Below, piece after piece: positions 35,401 to 46,550 of a stretch of 64,000 nucleotides of DNA. This DNA comes from Reticulitermes lucifugus (taxonomy: Eukaryota > Arthropoda > Insecta > Blattodea > Rhinotermitidae). The DNA is taken from assembly GCA_026260175.1 (NCBI GenBank), contig JAKCWW010000340.1:42696-106695 (forward strand). The letters are read 5' to 3'. Position 1 is the first letter of the stretch. Every line of letters starts with the position of its first letter. The notes beneath the pieces were generated by a model. It saw nothing but the letters and a program-made list of their open reading frames with translations, had not been told where the DNA came from and ran no database searches. A program made the translations under genes and the position numbers.

Positions 35401-38400
35401 CCGCAGAAGACCGCAGATTTTATCAACATCGCGGCGGAAGCCTGAAATCAAAATTCATAGAGTGTATAAAAGGGGAATATGTCAAAGTACTAAGTATTTC
35501 CTTGCCTTTTAGACGAAGTCACCAAACCCTCCAGATGTGGGAGATCTTGTGAATATATTGCGTTCACTGGGCTTCAAACTTAGACAGTTTGATAGATGTG
35601 AACACAAGATGGAGTATTCCATGTCTACATCCTTAACTAGTTTGAATTCAGTTGCTGATGGCTTGAGAAATGCAGAGTGCAGAGTGGAAGTTACTTGTGG
35701 TCATTCAGGATTGCGAGCAATTCTCGAGTCTGTGGTTGGTGAGTGCTCTTGTCCAACTATGGAAAGCGCTACACAGGCAGAATTCTGGCAAATTAGTGGC
35801 AGTGCTCCAGTTGCTAAGGGAAGTCAGGTAAGTGAACAGAAAGTTGGACAGCTGCAAAGAGTTGTTAAGTCTATATAAATTGTCTGAGATAGTACATGTG
35901 TGTATGTAGTGATCATGTAAGTAGAAACATATGAGAAGAGCAGCAATTTTGAAAGTTTATTTATTGTTTTACCTCTCAGTTCAGCGAGAAACCAGATCAA
36001 CATGTCTGCTGGATCCATTGCACAAAAGACTGAGTATAAACATAAAGTTATCACATATGAATACATGACCTGACTGTATTAATATTGTTATTGCTTAATT
36101 ATTCGTTTATTATTAAAGCATCAGAACAAGAAATGTTTTACTGGTATTTTTATGAGCATGAAAATCAACTTTGCTCACAGTCATTAAATAAACAAATTAA
36201 GATCATAAGTAGAGAATATTAGCAGTTATTCTTGTAACAAATTTCCAAGTGAAATAAAAGGAAGAAAAATAGGTAAAATTTATGAAGCCTACTTAATTAC
36301 TGCTGAATTTCATACATAAAAACTGTTTCTTGTTAATGCCTTACATTACATAAATTTCTAATCCAGAAGAAATGCAAACTAGCTGATGGATTAGCTTCCT
36401 GAAAATCTGTGCAGTCATCATACTGCAGTTCAATCCTAATCAATTCAATTGTTTGTTGTTTGAAAGTGTGAACATGTTACTGATATATATATATATATCA
36501 TCATCATCATCATCATCAACAGCATCTTCATCTTCATCTATTTAGAATATAGAAGCTTCCATTTGGGCTTACTTTACAGGAATCCATAAATAGTGTACAG
36601 GAAGCTGGCAGCTCTCTTATACCTCCATTACCTCCAGCAGTATCGGCAGTTGTCAGGGACATTATGGTCAGAGTGCTGCAGATCATATGTGACCCTGATT
36701 TTGGAGAATTGAACACTTCAAGACATTCTTTGGCTGGAAACAGCCATACAAATCTTTCACATCATCGATCTCTTGACACACTTCCACTGACACACTCATC
36801 CACAAAGCGATTTGGATCTAAAACTGATATGGTAGAAATTACTGAGCAAGACAACAAGAAGTTTCTTTCTCGGACATTATCAAATGTGGTGTGTATAATT
36901 TATATATTATAAACATTGTTTTTAAAATTTAATTGATGAGACTAGGATATATTTAAGTCCATAAATGGGGAACAGGTATACTAAACATGATCAAGTTTAT
37001 GCTGAAAAATACACTAGTCCTCCTCTTCAAAACCATTGCTATTTGAGGTTGGTAGAATGCCAACTTGTACCATGTTGTATGCTGTGATACTAAAATACGT
37101 TTTCTCAGTACATAAAATAATAAGGGGAGTGACAAAGGATCCATTTTTATATATGCTTGCACCCTCACAAATATTGTTAAAATGTTTGACAAAATTGTCA
37201 GAAAAGCTTTATATTCTGCCCTAAATCCTCATTAAGTGGGAAATGAAACAAAGTAGAAACTGACATTGTCCATAAACTGAGATGTTATGGTGCATGTGTG
37301 CTTGGAGTTATCTCACTAATAGACATGTTTACATTTGCATTTTACATTTACATTTATTTATTTTCACTCAGTAGATCCTTACGAGGGTTAAAACAACCCA
37401 TAGGATGTAGAATTGGTCCACTATATACAGTATAACATGTGTGTTAGGATAAAAAATAATAAATACCAAGTAGAATTGTGCAGTTTTTGTTCAGTAAATG
37501 CGAAGTATGGTAGTATACTGAACATTATAGTAACAATTAAAAGACACAAGAATCAGGAGATTTGCAGAAAATAACTGATTAATCAAAATCATGTTTATTT
37601 TTTGATGAGAAATAGCTAATTTTTAATGCTAAGTTATAACTATTTGCCATGCCTGCATGACATAATATCATTACAGATATTTAATAAGGGATTTGTCATT
37701 CTGCATCATGTGTTTTATTTTGTAAGACATATTTTTGTTTCATTTCTAAATAATACCTTCTAGGAATTATCAACAAGTTGTGCAAGTGCTCTGTCTAAAA
37801 GTGGCAGCACAGGAGATTTAATTAAAGACAATGAAAAATTGGACAGCATGACAACTTCAAGGCAGTCTTCCAGCCCCTCAATTAACCTGTCTGCATCCCT
37901 AGAGAGAATGACGTTGACTGACAGACATGGGATCATTACTCGTTTGGAATTTGCAAAGCGCAGTATTAGCGAGGCCATGTGCATGTTAGAGGTGCAGCCA
38001 TTGTCCATAAATACTACCTGCAAGAAGGTAAAGACTAAATTTATGTGTGTGTGTGCATGTGACACATGAAATCTGTTTTGGGAAATATTGATATTCCTGA
38101 AGTTTTTAACATTATATATATAATTGCCACTGTGATTGGAAAAGCTAGTGAAAATCCTTCAAATGCTGTGTCATGTCTAATCAAATAATATCAACTTCTC
38201 TTCTTTGCATAGCATAAGTAGCTCTTCAGGCATAAAGTTCCTTGCCACTAACCTTCAGGCACAGAAATGAACCACTGCAACTAGGAAAGATTAGTTATCC
38301 CCATGATAATGCTTCTAACTTGTGGCAGGAGGAAGTAACTGCAAATCCCAGTCAGAGAAAATTACCTAGTTTACTTTTAATTGCTTGCAGGTAAATGATG

Positions 38401-39599
38401 GAATAATATCTTTAAACTTGTCAACATATTCCCTCCTCTCTTTCTTTAAATTTACCTGCAGGTGTGTTAATCCTTGTGCTAATTTAATAGCATCATACAT
38501 TACACAACTCATTAAATAAGGTGTAATTTGCGTAGAGATTACTGTTTAGAAGAACAGTGTTTTTATTTAGTGTCTACCCTAGAGACATTTGCTATTTTAC
38601 TCCTTACTAACAGTGAATATGAGGATTCCTTTGTTGGTCATTCATTATTAAGTTTATAATGATCAATACATATTTTGTATATAAGTTTAACCTTACAGTT
38701 ACAGGTGAGCAGTATACATAAAGAGTAGGACTACTGTCCAGTACTTAGGGAAATCATTTGATTAGACTAAAAATTTTTGTATTTCCAGTACCAAATGGAA
38801 GCTAGAACTAACAGTCAGTATACATACGAGTAGAAATACTAAGATGAACTTGATTCACTATATGCTGCACATGTTGTAGTCATTAAAAGGGTGCATCTGT
38901 ATTTGGAATAATTTATATTCCATTTTTTATTCATCAGTTTATTGGTACAATAATTTTGTTGTATTGTTTCACATCTAACAGGCGAGACTAGAAAACACTT
39001 CAACTCCAACTTCTGAAGCAAAGAAAAGTGTAAGTCTAAAGAAAACACCTGGAACTCCAGGAGCTGTGAAGAAAACTTATGGAACTCCAAGAAGAATAAA
39101 TACAGTGCCCGGTACTCCAGGGTCCACACAGAAAATTTTGGGCACTACAGGACACACAAAGAAAACACCTGGCTCTACAGGAACCATAAGGAAATTAACT
39201 GGAACTCCAGGAGACATGAAGAAAAAGTCTGCAATTCAGACACGCTTGAACACTGCTGTACCTTCAACATCAGCAAGAACTGAATCTTCTGTTCCTCATA
39301 TTAGTAAACTGTCTGAGGTTCTATCAAAACCAAGGAAAGAATCATCTCCTCAGTCAAAACATAAGTTTGTATCTTCCAGAATAGCAAGGAATCCCAAAAA
39401 CCTTGTTGGTACACCTTCTAGTGGTACAACTGTTCACACACCAAGCAACACTAAAACTAATATCAGCACAGGATCATCATCATCATCATCATCAATTTCC
39501 TCCACAAAGACTCGGAAACTGATAAATGCTGTAAGGCGGGTTTCACGCATGTCTTCATCTGGAGGTACAGCCGATACTAAACCCTCAGAAGGGAAATGA
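32493..39599 (+). CDS. Unrecognised 5-exon protein, 536 aa, with basic GTPG-repeat C-terminus
   Basis: Function unknown. Coding exons: 32493-32597, 35513-35827, 36580-36888, 37764-38027, 38982-39599 (TGA 39597-39599). Every exon is an exact multiple of three and every junction is phase 0 with GT/AG sites, which supports the model. The start MEAPQEKLSTAYKTVRRKF is the first ATG in frame; exon 1 ends EE at a GTATGT donor. Exon 2 continues TKSPNPPDVGDLVNILRSLG and has several Cys. Exon 3 holds SLIPPLPPAVSAVVRDIMVR, probably helical. Exon 4 is Ser-rich. Exon 5 is strongly basic and Ser/Thr/Pro-rich, with six 10-residue repeats at residues 355-414, then a poly-Ser tract and an Arg/Lys-rich end (TRKLINAVRRVSRMS). 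No signal peptide, membrane segment or enzyme motif is seen. A basic tail with many TPG/SPx sites is common in microtubule- or chromatin-associated proteins, but that is only compositional inference. Exon 1 assignment is less secure than exons 2-5. Confidence 0.7.
33104..33485. mobile_element. Tc1/mariner-type MITE, about 380 bp
   Basis: Terminal inverted repeats of about 30 bp: the left is TATAGAGTGTTTTAAAATTA, continuing taggtacaaac, and the right reverse complement is TATAGGACGTTTCAAAATTG, continuing taggtacaaac. A second inner inverted pair is agatatttgactttgttttt and its complement at about 33366-33384. The flanking TA is consistent with TA target duplication. No coding capacity. It lies in intron 1 of the unknown gene. 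Confidence 0.8.
34543..34690. mobile_element. hAT-type MITE, 148 bp, copy 2
   Basis: Perfect 14-bp terminal inverted repeats CAGGGGTGCACAAA / TTTGTGCACCCCTG. The flanks 34535-34542 (cattaatg) and 34691-34698 (cactaagg) match at 6 of 8. Homologous to 30656-30819, sharing the internal tacggtggtacc block. Open frames over it are shadows. Confidence 0.85.
35211..35421. mobile_element. Foldback MITE, copy 2, with unresolved centre
   Basis: Two arms of about 80 bp (35211-35289 and 35340-35421) are near-perfect reverse complements. The outer end is aatctgcggtcttct and the inner part carries ttaccgacgtttcgggaca. The 50 Ns fall exactly between the arms. Same family as 28985-29115 and 42425-42570. It lies in intron 1 of the unknown gene, about 90 bp upstream of exon 2. 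Confidence 0.85.
35290..35339. other. Assembly gap (50 N)
   Basis: A run of 50 ambiguous bases flanked on both sides by inverted repeat arms. The round number suggests a placeholder, so the true distance is unknown. Confidence 0.95.
36490..36520. repeat. (TA)n and (CAT)n microsatellites before exon 3 of the unknown gene
   Basis: A short TA run is followed by CAT trinucleotides, about 60 bp upstream of the acceptor at 36579. Intronic. Confidence 0.8.
39051..39230 (+). repeat. In-frame 30-bp tandem repeat, six units (10 aa each)
   Basis: Units start at 39051, 39081, 39111, 39141, 39171 and 39201. Their translations are GTPGAVKKTY, GTPRRINTVP, GTPGSTQKIL, GTTGHTKKTP, GSTGTIRKLT and GTPGDMKKKS. 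Position 1 is always Gly; Thr or Ser at position 2 and Pro or Thr at 3 dominate, with basic residues at positions 5-9. Nucleotide divergence between units shows the array is old, with the G-T-P-G pattern partly kept. Confidence 0.9.
39474..39494 (+). repeat. TCA microsatellite encoding poly-Ser
   Basis: Seven TCA triplets in frame encode consecutive serines inside the last exon of the unknown gene. Copy number may vary between individuals. A similar CATCAT run lies in the intron at about 36498-36517. Confidence 0.85.
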
Positions 39600-42420
39600 T
39601 TAGATTACCATGACATGCTATTTTTTTGCTGGCAAAAATACAGTTTATAAAAATACTTATATATGGTTGTTTCTTGCCTCAGAAGTGCATAGAAATTAGC
39701 ATGAATTCTGGTTTCTACACATTAATATTACGAATCTAAATACTGCATCATGGTATCCACAAAGTCATAATACTGCAGAAACAGTTTTGGTTTCAAAAAA
39801 ACAGAAAACATATAAATCAGAGATGAAGATAAGAATAACAATTCAAAATATAATATGACAATATTTACAAAGAGCACAAAACGCTAAAGAAATTCAATTT
39901 TAAGAATTTTTCTGGAGCAAATCTGGCATTTTGTAGCAGAATGTTAATTTTTGTACCTATCATGGAGTCTCCCAAAACTCTTAGAAAGATAGACCCCATA
40001 TGTATGATACTACCTTTAGTATAAACCAAAATTTTGTTTGAGTGGTGTATTTTAGAAATTTCTTTCCATAAGTGTAGGTTATGGCACAACAGAAATTGTG
40101 CAGGCTGCACATCTTACCACTTTTGTGTAATCTTGAAAGACTTGCCCAGAAATTATTAAAAAAAAAAAGTTCCTACCATTGGCTTCAGTGCTGTAAATAA
40201 TTTTGGATTTGTCATATATTGTATGTAATTTTGCATCACTGACACTGAAAACGGGCTTTTACCCAGAAAATTTCACTTTCTGAAGAAGGGAAAAGATCAA
40301 AATACGTGACAGTGAAAATTCTCCTCTTCCAATCTATGTATAAAGCAAATGTTCCTATGTTAAAGAAGTTAAATATTTTGCTTTCCATGATCTTGCATAA
40401 CAACCTTTGTTAACTGTTGTTCATCCATAGATCTGAAGATGCAACTTTTCCCCTTGAAGCAAGAAGTGTAATTCATGCCGCTTTGTAGAGAAAAACCTTG
40501 TGTTTAAATCTTTGCAGACACTACATATTTACCAGACAGTGTCAAAGATGAAATAATTAACCCCCAAAGCCAGGCATTTCAGAATAAGAGTTAAACACCT
40601 GACAGGTACTGAGTCTGAGTGTTTGTAAACAGAAACAGTAATTAGTTTTGTGTCTCAAAATTTCAATGTGAAGATCTTGTTATTTAATCAGATTTAAATC
40701 TGCTGTTTAAACATGCACATTTCACACAGGCATATTGTCACCTTAATCATTAGTACTAGACATTTTGACAAAAGTAACTACAAGAATAGCTTCAGGCCAC
40801 AACTTTGATTTTATCACCACTTGTCATTTTTCCAGTCATTCTCTGATTTCAACAGTTCAAAGTATATATGCGCTCCTGCATGCAAGTGCACACACTCTTT
40901 CATATATATATGTGTGTGTGTGTGTTTTGACTAATAATATGTGGTGAGTCATGTCCTCAGACAAATATTTCAGACATGTTTTAAGATGTAATTGAGGCAT
41001 AAGGAGAATAATTTCAGGCCGCACCTATGATACCACCACTCTAGCATTTTCTCAAGCCATATCCAATTCTATTAATACTCAAGTTAGTATATTTTAACTG
41101 CATAATCTGTCATAAAAAATTAAATTAAATTAAATGAACATTTCTTCTCAGGTACAGACAAAGCAGAAAGCTTCATTTTATTTAATTTCAAGTACCCATT
41201 CATTTTCATTATTAACTGAGAGATACTGCATACCACAGTGCACTGTGTAATCAAATTTGCTTAATGTTAGACAATTCATTGTATTTATCTAATTCTCTTC
41301 AAGGCTGAAACAAGATCATATACATTTCAAGTATGTTTCATTAAATGCTGTACATTATAAAATAAATAAAATTGTATGTTACTGAATAAGAACACTTTTG
41401 TGGGACTATTTCAGAATAGCAAAATTATTACAAAACTGACATAATCATTTTAGAAATACCAACAAATAGAATCCCAAAAATTTCCTCTCAGTCCTGGACA
41501 GGAAAACAAACAAACAAACAAACAAAGTTTTTGTTGCATTAATGACTTATGAATAAAATTGTAATTTTTAGCAACCACATTTAAAATTATACTGAAATTT
41601 AATGAAAAATAGGGTAAATGTTGTTTAATTCTAGAATTTTTAATGTTGAGATATACTGTTACCAGCGACTATAATAAATTGTTTAATGTGTTTATAAATT
41701 CAAATGAATGTTATAATAAAATCTGATTTCACTGTTCTAAGAGTTTGTTACATTTCCTTGGCTTCATAACTACAGTATATTTCACACAATGCAGTAATTA
41801 TAGTAAGATTGTTTGATTGGCCATTTTTTATCAATCAGGATTCAGAAAGTATTTTCTGCTTAAGGGTTGGAGATTCACTTATATAGTAAATACCCAAAAC
41901 ATTTCAAGGCATGGGTTCAAAGCAAGGCACAATCAGTTATTTGCATACAGTTGTAGGTGTGGCTTCATAGTTTCCTCCATTACTGAGTAATAGGATGCAT
42001 ACTCCATTTAATGTATTATGGGAAAGTACATGTTTTTCTTGCACATTTGTAGGCTTAAGAGCTCAGGAAATTATCCAACTGCCATTATTACACTGATCAA
42101 TAACAGTTTTGTTTCTATTTGTTTTTGCTGTGTTTAATAAGTTTTTAATGCTGGTTTTAGACATGCAATGTAGTTTTCTGCCACCCATGTAACTTAGAAG
42201 TCTCTAACCATATTTCAACAAAGTACAGAAAAACATATCAAGTAATCTAGTTTAAAAAACATGTTGCATAAATTTAAAATTTCTGCTTTAAAAGGCATTC
42301 ATGGAAACGTTAATGTTGAAATCCTGAAGGCTACAATGTAAATAAATTTATGACTGTAGATTCTGCCAAACGTTCAGTGAGGCGGTGGTGTTTGGAATAG
42401 TGGGATTACATATTGAGACA
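39600..42420. other. 3' UTR/intergenic region between the unknown gene and EEA1
   Basis: AT-rich and without supported genes. Contains a TG run near 40912-40924, a CAAA tetranucleotide run near 41508-41526 and AATAAA hexamers near 41363-41370 and elsewhere, any of which could end the upstream transcript. No RNA gene recognised. Confidence 0.4.
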
Positions 42421-42424
42421 ATTG

Positions 42425-42570
42425 CTCTTCTGGGATTTTACGCGGTGTGTGTTGGAAGTTGGTTACTGACGTTTCGGGACAACCTAAACTTGAACATTGG
42501 ACCGAAAGGCTGTCCAGCAACGTCGGTAACCTACTACCAACCTACGACACGTAACATCCGTGAAGGGCAA
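42425..42570. mobile_element. Foldback MITE, copy 3
   Basis: The left arm is gctcttctgggattttacgc plus ttggttactgacgtttcggg. The right arm is the diverged complement, with aacgtcggtaacctactacc and acacgtaacatccgtgaag. The arms match copies at 28985 and 35211. It lies just upstream of the likely EEA1 promoter region. Confidence 0.75.
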
Positions 42571-42657
42571 AGTGCTCAACTACACCATGACGGTAGTCTA
42601 AAATTTCGCTGAAATGCAGCTTGAGTACAGATTACGCTGGAAGTACGTGATTACCAC

Positions 42658-42686
42658 ATGACCATAAGGAGCGCTGTTCGACGCAA
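42658..42686 (+). other. Low-confidence candidate first coding exon of EEA1
   Basis: ATG ACC ATA AGG then AGC GCT GTT CGA CGC AA, followed by a GTAACG donor. It would encode MTIRSAVRR, a short basic start reminiscent of the human EEA1 beginning. Its phase 2 end would require the alternative aag acceptor at 43147 rather than the stronger ttag at 43142, so this is only a suggestion. The CpG-richer sequence at 42600-42950 fits a promoter region. Confidence 0.2.
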
Positions 42687-43142
42687 GTAACGCATGACAT
42701 AAGTATAGATGGCAGTAAACTCGGGTCAGGGGTTGTCCGTTTTTCCATGCGATGACATAACTCGGCGCACAAGTAATGTGTACACTGAGAGTGATAAGTA
42801 TAAGTATGTGTTGAAATAACCTTAATGCGGTGTTTGAAGCTGCACACCGCAGTCACAGTAGTTATGTGACTCGAAACCGTGTGGCCGTATGATTGATGTC
42901 ACCGGAATCAGCAAGCTTTTAGTTAGTGTGCTTTGAAGTTGGAGTGATATATAACTAGTCGTAGTTGGTGTGAATTAATGCTAGCAAATGATCGTGTTTT
43001 CCCTGGATGTAATTTGACATGTTTAACATAAAGAACATAGTTAACAAAATCACAGATAGGGTGAGAATTTGTGTTTTTGAATCTTTTTCATGTGTTGAGT
43101 TAAACTGGATGTCCAGGTAAAAGATACCTCGTTTTTTCTTAG

Positions 43143-43296
43143 GGAAGGGATTCCCAACCGAACTCACCAGGACGCGGTGATGGGGAAGATATATTGAGCA
43201 AGCAAGCAGCAGAGGGATTTCTGTGCCCGAAATGCATGAAGGAATTTCCATCCCCCGAGCAACTTCAGTCTCACTATATGTCATCCCATGATGGAG
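43143..43296 (+). other. EEA1 exon with the Rab5-binding C2H2 zinc finger
   Basis: Pattern C-x2-C-x12-H-x4-H: the Cys pair in LCPKC, then the His residues in SHYMSSH. The Met after the second Cys and the Tyr after the first His match the known EEA1 Rab5-binding finger, where hydrophobic residues contact Rab5. The preceding residues (GRDSQPNSPGRGDGEDILSK) are unstructured. The exon ends in phase 1 at GTGGGT. Confidence 0.9.
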
Positions 43297-46200
43297 GTGG
43301 GTGGAGCATTGTTGTTTGAGTGTTTGAATGTCACATTGCATTAGTTACATGAAATAATATTTACAGTTTTTTATTTCGTCTTTAATAAACCTCCTACGTA
43401 TTAAATGGTGGCAATAGCAGTGTCCTTTCTTTTCTTTGAGGCTTAGTGTCTTGTAGACATACTGTGCACATCCAAGCATATGTCAAATTACATTATGTTA
43501 AATTTACTAGTGACTTGCTTCGTATTCAATCGTTGATGGACGTTGATGGTCAGATTTCCAGTCCATAGCCTAGTCACTATACTGTTTATGCCATTCCCAC
43601 TTCCTGACAGAAACTACAAAAATGCTAATTCTGGTAAGGTTAGGCTGTGAAGTTTCATTTTAGTGACAGCTATCCAACATGCATGAAAAAACATTTAATT
43701 TGCCAGGGTGACATGAAGACCATAAAATTAAGGTACATTATATTAAAATTTTAAGTTACAAATTTTGCTTTTGATAGATAACAGTCTATCACATTATTGG
43801 TGCAAGTATAATTTTAAACACTTGCATGTTACTAGGGAAATATATGGTGCCCCTGTTCAATATTAGATATAGAAAGTGACTGTTGTAGTACAGCATAGAG
43901 CAAACTTGTGCACATTTTCATGCATTATTCTCTTCTAAAAGAGTAGAGGTTTTTATATTTGGAAATACAGCATTGTAACTGGGAACAAAATAAAACCATT
44001 GAGATTATTAATAAACAAGAGGTGAGGGAAAAGAGAGACTGTAGTCAAACCAGAAAACAAAGCTTTATTGAGAGTTACAGACACAATATGAGAACAAGAC
44101 AACCGCTTGGAATCAAGTAAGCATGCATGTATATATATTTGTATGTAATCATTTTTAAGTATTTCTTATGTTAATTATACCTTTTAAATGTTTAATTACA
44201 CATAGGTGACATTGGCAGGTAATTCCAATAAATAGCATGTGGTGACTCTAATAGTGGTTTCATGGAACAAAAGTGCTACTGTCACAGGTGTAAGACAAAT
44301 GTGATAAAGGGCAAAGTTGGTGAATGTATAGTTTTGTGTATTTGATATAGAAACCGTGCAGAATCTTGGATTAAAAGACTTCCAAAGAGTTTGTTTGGTG
44401 GTGCCTTGCCTGCTCTTAGCAGGCACATGTACGTGTAAATAGCAACGTATTTCTACTGTTGCAGTGTTTGCTGATTTTTATGTCTTCTCTGGTGACCAGA
44501 TAATGAATAAAAGTCATTATATGTCTAAGAAGAGCACAGAATGGCATAAGGCTGCCATCTATTGATGACAGTAGCACAGTCTCAGCATGAGCTTCAAACT
44601 ATATCAGAGGTGTCGTATAAGTGCTTGGACAGAGCAACTAGTCATTCAAAGGAGATAATATTAGTTGCCAGTGGGTTAATTTTTATTCCTTGTGCTGTCA
44701 TAATTTCAGGTCTTTGTGGGTGTTTGCACAATTTATGTTGTAAATTTTTTAGCATAGTTCCTATCAGGACTGGGCTGTGGGCTGGGCAGCTGGAGTTCGA
44801 ATCCCATTTGGAGGAGGTTTTCTCATCTCCAGACACATCCAGACTGGCTCTGGGGCCCACCCAGCTTGCACTTCTGTGGGTGCCAGTGACCAGTGTTCTT
44901 TCCTGTGGGTGGAGCTGCCAGAGCATGAGATTGACCACTCAACTCCATCTAGCGCTGAGGTTCAGACTGAGTGGAGCTATACCTTTGCCNCCCCCCCCCC
45001 ATTCATTCATGACATGCATGGAACAGTTTTACCTTTTTTGATCTTTATGGGACAACTTTACCTTTTTTCACCTTTATGTTATTAGATTCCATTGACAAAA
45101 CATGATCATTGTGACCAGTTTTAGTTCATTGACTGTGACTGTCCAGTGACTGGGATTATTTCAGTCTAATGGAACAAAGCAGGTAATTGCCAGACTTTGC
45201 CTCAGGACAGAAATGGATTCAGATTTCAAACTGGTGTGTTCTATTCAGAATAATAAGATGATAAACAAAATTTGGAAACTCAGTAATACTAAAGAGTTTC
45301 AGTTTCATAAAATCAAGTTTTTTTATGCATGCTGTAAGATATAAAAACAACACTTGACTCTAGAAACAATAATTGTATCTATTTCTAATACCTGGACTTT
45401 CCAGGAGCTTGTTTTTGGATCTAAGTGTCGTACTTAAGAAAATAAATATGTTACTCTTGCATTTGATTTTGGCAGATGGAGAAGGAGCCGTACTGGATCT
45501 TCCTGCTACAAGTAATGCTCTGGGTTTTCTCTCATTACATCAGGAAGTGGGTGAACGGTACAGACGCCAGGTACGAGAATCATGAACATGAAGCCTGAAG
45601 CAGTTTAAGCTACAGTAATCCCCTGCTGAAAGCTGATTCATTATGCAGTTCTTCTATGAAATTAAAATATGCATGCTACTGTGACTGTCATATGCTGTGT
45701 CACAGCTGGCACAATACTGGTCACAACTAGTGACAAGAAAAAGTACCTGAGACAATATTAGCATGTTCCCAGCAACATGCAGTAGATGATCAAGATGATG
45801 AAGACTAAATTCATTTAGTCTCAACACTATTATGGTTATGTTAAGAAGTGCATTATTATAGCAGAGTGTAAAGTATTTAAATTGATTAACCACTTGTGTG
45901 TGTGTACCACTAGCCCAAATTAAGCCAAATGTCACTTGTAGGTAACAAATTAGCACTATTCTCCTAAGAGGTTATATTTTAATGACCTCATTGACGTCTT
46001 ATGTATTGTAAGCTCACTTCTCAAGCAATTTATCTTGAGTATTCTGTGGGAAATTACTGTTTCATTATTCAGATGTTTTGATATTGTTTTACCATGCCAG
46101 TTTATGTCCATTATGATCAGTATTGTTGCAACATTAAAACGAGATTTTGCCTTCTTGGGCATTATATGATAGAAACGTGAAAAGTTTTCAGAGTCTAGCT

Positions 46201-46505
46201 GCATACTGCTTTATTAAAGCATTAGTTACTACAAACTTGAAGATGTGTTATAGCAGACCAACCTATTTTAAAATATATTTGTACAGGAATGATTATATTT
46301 CAGAGTTCACTCTTTTAATCAATACATACTTCTTAGTTTGAGGGTAATTATACAAAGGGGACTGGTTGGTGGCTATGCATGTTCACTGTATTGTTTGCTG
46401 GCTTTCCTGGTCAGACAGCTGTGGTGATAAGAGGAAGTGATATTTTGCTTCCTTGAATATTCATATGGCTGAGTGTTGTGCAAAATTCTCTTTTCTATTG
46501 GACAT

Positions 46506-46550
<45 letters not shown>

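Noticed and set aside
44562-45041. 159-codon plus-strand frame
   Set aside because: Mostly SINE family A sequence inside an EEA1 intron.
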